From contig DJLT01000122.1 of the NCBI GenBank assembly GCA_002435145.1, positions 1-34,504 on the forward strand: a stretch of 34,504 bases of DNA, written 5' to 3'. The translations under genes and the position numbers were made by a program. The notes beneath the pieces were generated by a model. The model was not told the DNA's origin. It worked only from the letters and a program-made list of their open reading frames with translations, and searched no databases. Of this stretch, positions 33,654-34,504 are shown one piece after another (the stretch's first letter is position 1; every line of letters starts with the position of its first letter). This stretch comes from Neptuniibacter sp. UBA6509. GTDB taxonomy: Bacteria; Pseudomonadota; Gammaproteobacteria; Pseudomonadales; Balneatricaceae.

Positions 33654-34226
33654 CTAAATTCCGGCCAAAGTGCTAGCAGCACTATGAATTCCCGTATAGA
33701 ACATGGAATAGGAAGCGAAAACAAATCCCGCCGTTAGAATATTAAGAGCATGGCCGACAAATCCCCACGCCTTAGCATATGCAAACTGGCATAGGTAAGT
33801 CCCACCTGTAGCCATCGCAGCATATAGCACCCCCGTACAAAACATAATAAGCGCACCTGAAATATCTCCGGCTATAGAGAGCTCTTCAGAACCAGTCCAA
33901 ACCTTTCCAAGAAGAGCTAAAAGCGCCAAAGCGGCGCCGCCGTTTATTATTAGGCTGGCCTTAAGTGCGGCCTGCCCTGCAGTTATAACAGACCTAAACA
34001 TTTCATTTTCAGATTGAGCTAAATTATTGGCGTGCGCTATATTTCTATCATTAGCTGCCTTGAAGTCTTCTATGGCTATAGCATGCTCTCGATCACTGTC
34101 TTTAAGGTCATCCTCAAGATATGAGAGATAATCCTTCAGACCGTCAATGGAAACAGAGGTTTGACCTGTGCTTTTTGCATCATCTATAGCTGAATTGATC
34201 GTCTGCAATAACTCTTTAGAATTCAT
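33654..34226 (-). CDS. Membrane protein of unknown function
   Basis: 190 aa. The first 80 residues are acidic and helical, probably coiled coil (LKDYLSYLEDDLKDSDREHA). Three membrane helices follow at about 88-107, 124-144 and 152-175. AAGGAA precedes the ATG. No family is recognised. It abuts the recombinase remnant, stop to stop with 4 bp between, and lies between it and tRNA-Leu, so it is probably left from the same integrated element. Confidence 0.6.
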   Translation of the reverse strand: MNSKELLQTINSAIDDAKSTGQTSVSIDGLKDYLSYLEDDLKDSDREHAIAIEDFKAANDRNIAHANNLAQSENEMFRSVITAGQAALKASLIINGGAALALLALLGKVWTGSEELSIAGDISGALIMFCTGVLYAAMATGGTYLCQFAYAKAWGFVGHALNILTAGFVFASYSMFYTGIHSAASTLAGI

Positions 34227-34338
34227 ACCTATTCCTTGAAATCTGTATCAAACAATACACATCCAAATAGGCTACAAAACCACTGTATAAAATGAAAGGT
34301 GTTTTCTGAGGTCGGGAATTTAGAAGGGAATAAATAAC

Positions 34339-34369
34339 AAAAAACCCCGAAAGCTAGTGCTCGCGGGGC
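34339..34369 (-). terminator. Intrinsic terminator of the tRNA operon
   Basis: On the minus strand a GCCCCG arm (34369-34364) and a CGGGG arm (34349-34345) form a hairpin with an inner AGC/GCT pairing, followed by a run of six T (34344-34339). It lies 20 bp after the tRNA-Leu 3' end. Confidence 0.88.
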
Positions 34370-34388
34370 TTAAAGTGCACCACCAAAG

Positions 34389-34475
34389 TGGTGCCCGGGA
34401 CCGGACTCGAACCGGTACAAGCTTGCGCTCGGGAGATTTTAAGTCTCCTGTGTCTACCAATTTCACCACCCGGGC
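34389..34475 (-). tRNA. leuZ: tRNA-Leu (anticodon UAA)
   Basis: An 87-nt tRNA with encoded CCA. The acceptor stem GCCCGGG pairs with CCCGGGC, and the D-arm region reads TGGTGAAATTGGTAGACAC. The anticodon stem GGAGA/TCTCC encloses CTTAAAA, placing the anticodon UAA at 34441-34439. It has a long variable arm and a GGTTCGAGTCC T-arm. It reads UUA and UUG. The order tRNA-Cys then tRNA-Leu(UAA), followed by a terminator, matches the end of the glyW-cysT-leuZ operon of enterobacteria. A 7-bp palindrome (34377-34394) overlaps the CCA end. Confidence 0.95.
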
Positions 34476-34481
34476 GAAAGA

Positions 34482-34504
34482 TGGAGGCGCGGGTCGGAAT
34501 CGAA
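34482..34504 (-). tRNA. 3' end of tRNA-Cys (partial)
   Basis: Only the 3' part is in the window: TTCGATTCC of the T-arm, then GACCCGCGCCTCCA. The U discriminator before CCA and the GCGCC acceptor end fit tRNA-Cys, and so does its place 6 bp before tRNA-Leu(UAA). The anticodon lies outside the window, so the identity is inferred. Confidence 0.8.

Noticed and set aside
1-34504. CRISPR array
   Set aside because: Looked for because of the TniQ gene; no regularly spaced identical repeats were seen on either strand.

Overview
The window looks like a chromosomal accessory (defence) island of a gammaproteobacterium, probably a marine Oceanospirillales/Pseudomonadales-type organism. The reasons are a tRNA-Cys/tRNA-Leu(UAA) pair at the right edge, arranged as in the enterobacterial glyW-cysT-leuZ cluster, a pseudomonad-like type I GAPDH, a GacA/UvrY-like regulator and moderate to low GC. 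The species assignment is inference.

Layout, left to right. (1) 1-915: the last codons of a gene that is probably hsdR, plus a YgjP-type metallopeptidase, i.e. the tail of a first type I restriction-modification (RM) locus. (2) 916-5066: a non-coding stretch carrying repeat copy A, a cN-I-type 5'-nucleotidase, a decayed gene, and a DUF6602 nuclease-like gene with a GNAT-like partner, closed by a terminator. (3) 5080-11854, minus strand: a Tn7-like transposition operon tnsA-tnsB-tnsC-tniQ. It is followed after only 25 bp by a pentapeptide-repeat/K+-channel fusion and, in a stop-start junction (TAAATG), a polymerase-beta-type nucleotidyltransferase (NTase). (4) 12519-14696: small genes and a membrane protein that I do not recognise. 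(5) 14808-19717: a McrBC-type locus whose mcrB is split by a frameshift, followed by an unrecognised 421-aa gene. (6) 19731-20011: two overlapping minus-strand mini-genes. (7) 20167-28059: a complete type I RM operon hsdM-hsdS-DUF6933-NYN/OST-HTH-hsdR. (8) 28060-28582: repeat copy B and palindromes. (9) 28583-34504: more chromosome-like genes (response regulator, KfrA-like protein with a perfect palindromic operator, GAPDH), a dead tyrosine recombinase, a membrane protein and the tRNAs.

How the parts relate. The window is mostly DNA-targeting immunity (type I RM, McrBC, DUF6602) plus mobility genes (Tn7-like operon, integrase remnant). Two signals tie separate modules together. First, the mcrBC and hsd operons, which are unrelated in gene content, share an upstream block: a 16-nt identical TGTAGTACA-containing sequence followed by a hairpin with one compensatory base-pair change and a conserved loop. 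This suggests common transcriptional or RNA-level control. Second, a 61-bp diverged repeat (51/61 identical) lies after the first RM locus and again after the second, bracketing about 27 kb. The best candidate for an undescribed system is the NTase plus pentapeptide K+-channel pair: gene order suggests a nucleotide- or modification-controlled ion channel carried as Tn7-like cargo. That function is inference from gene order and domains only.
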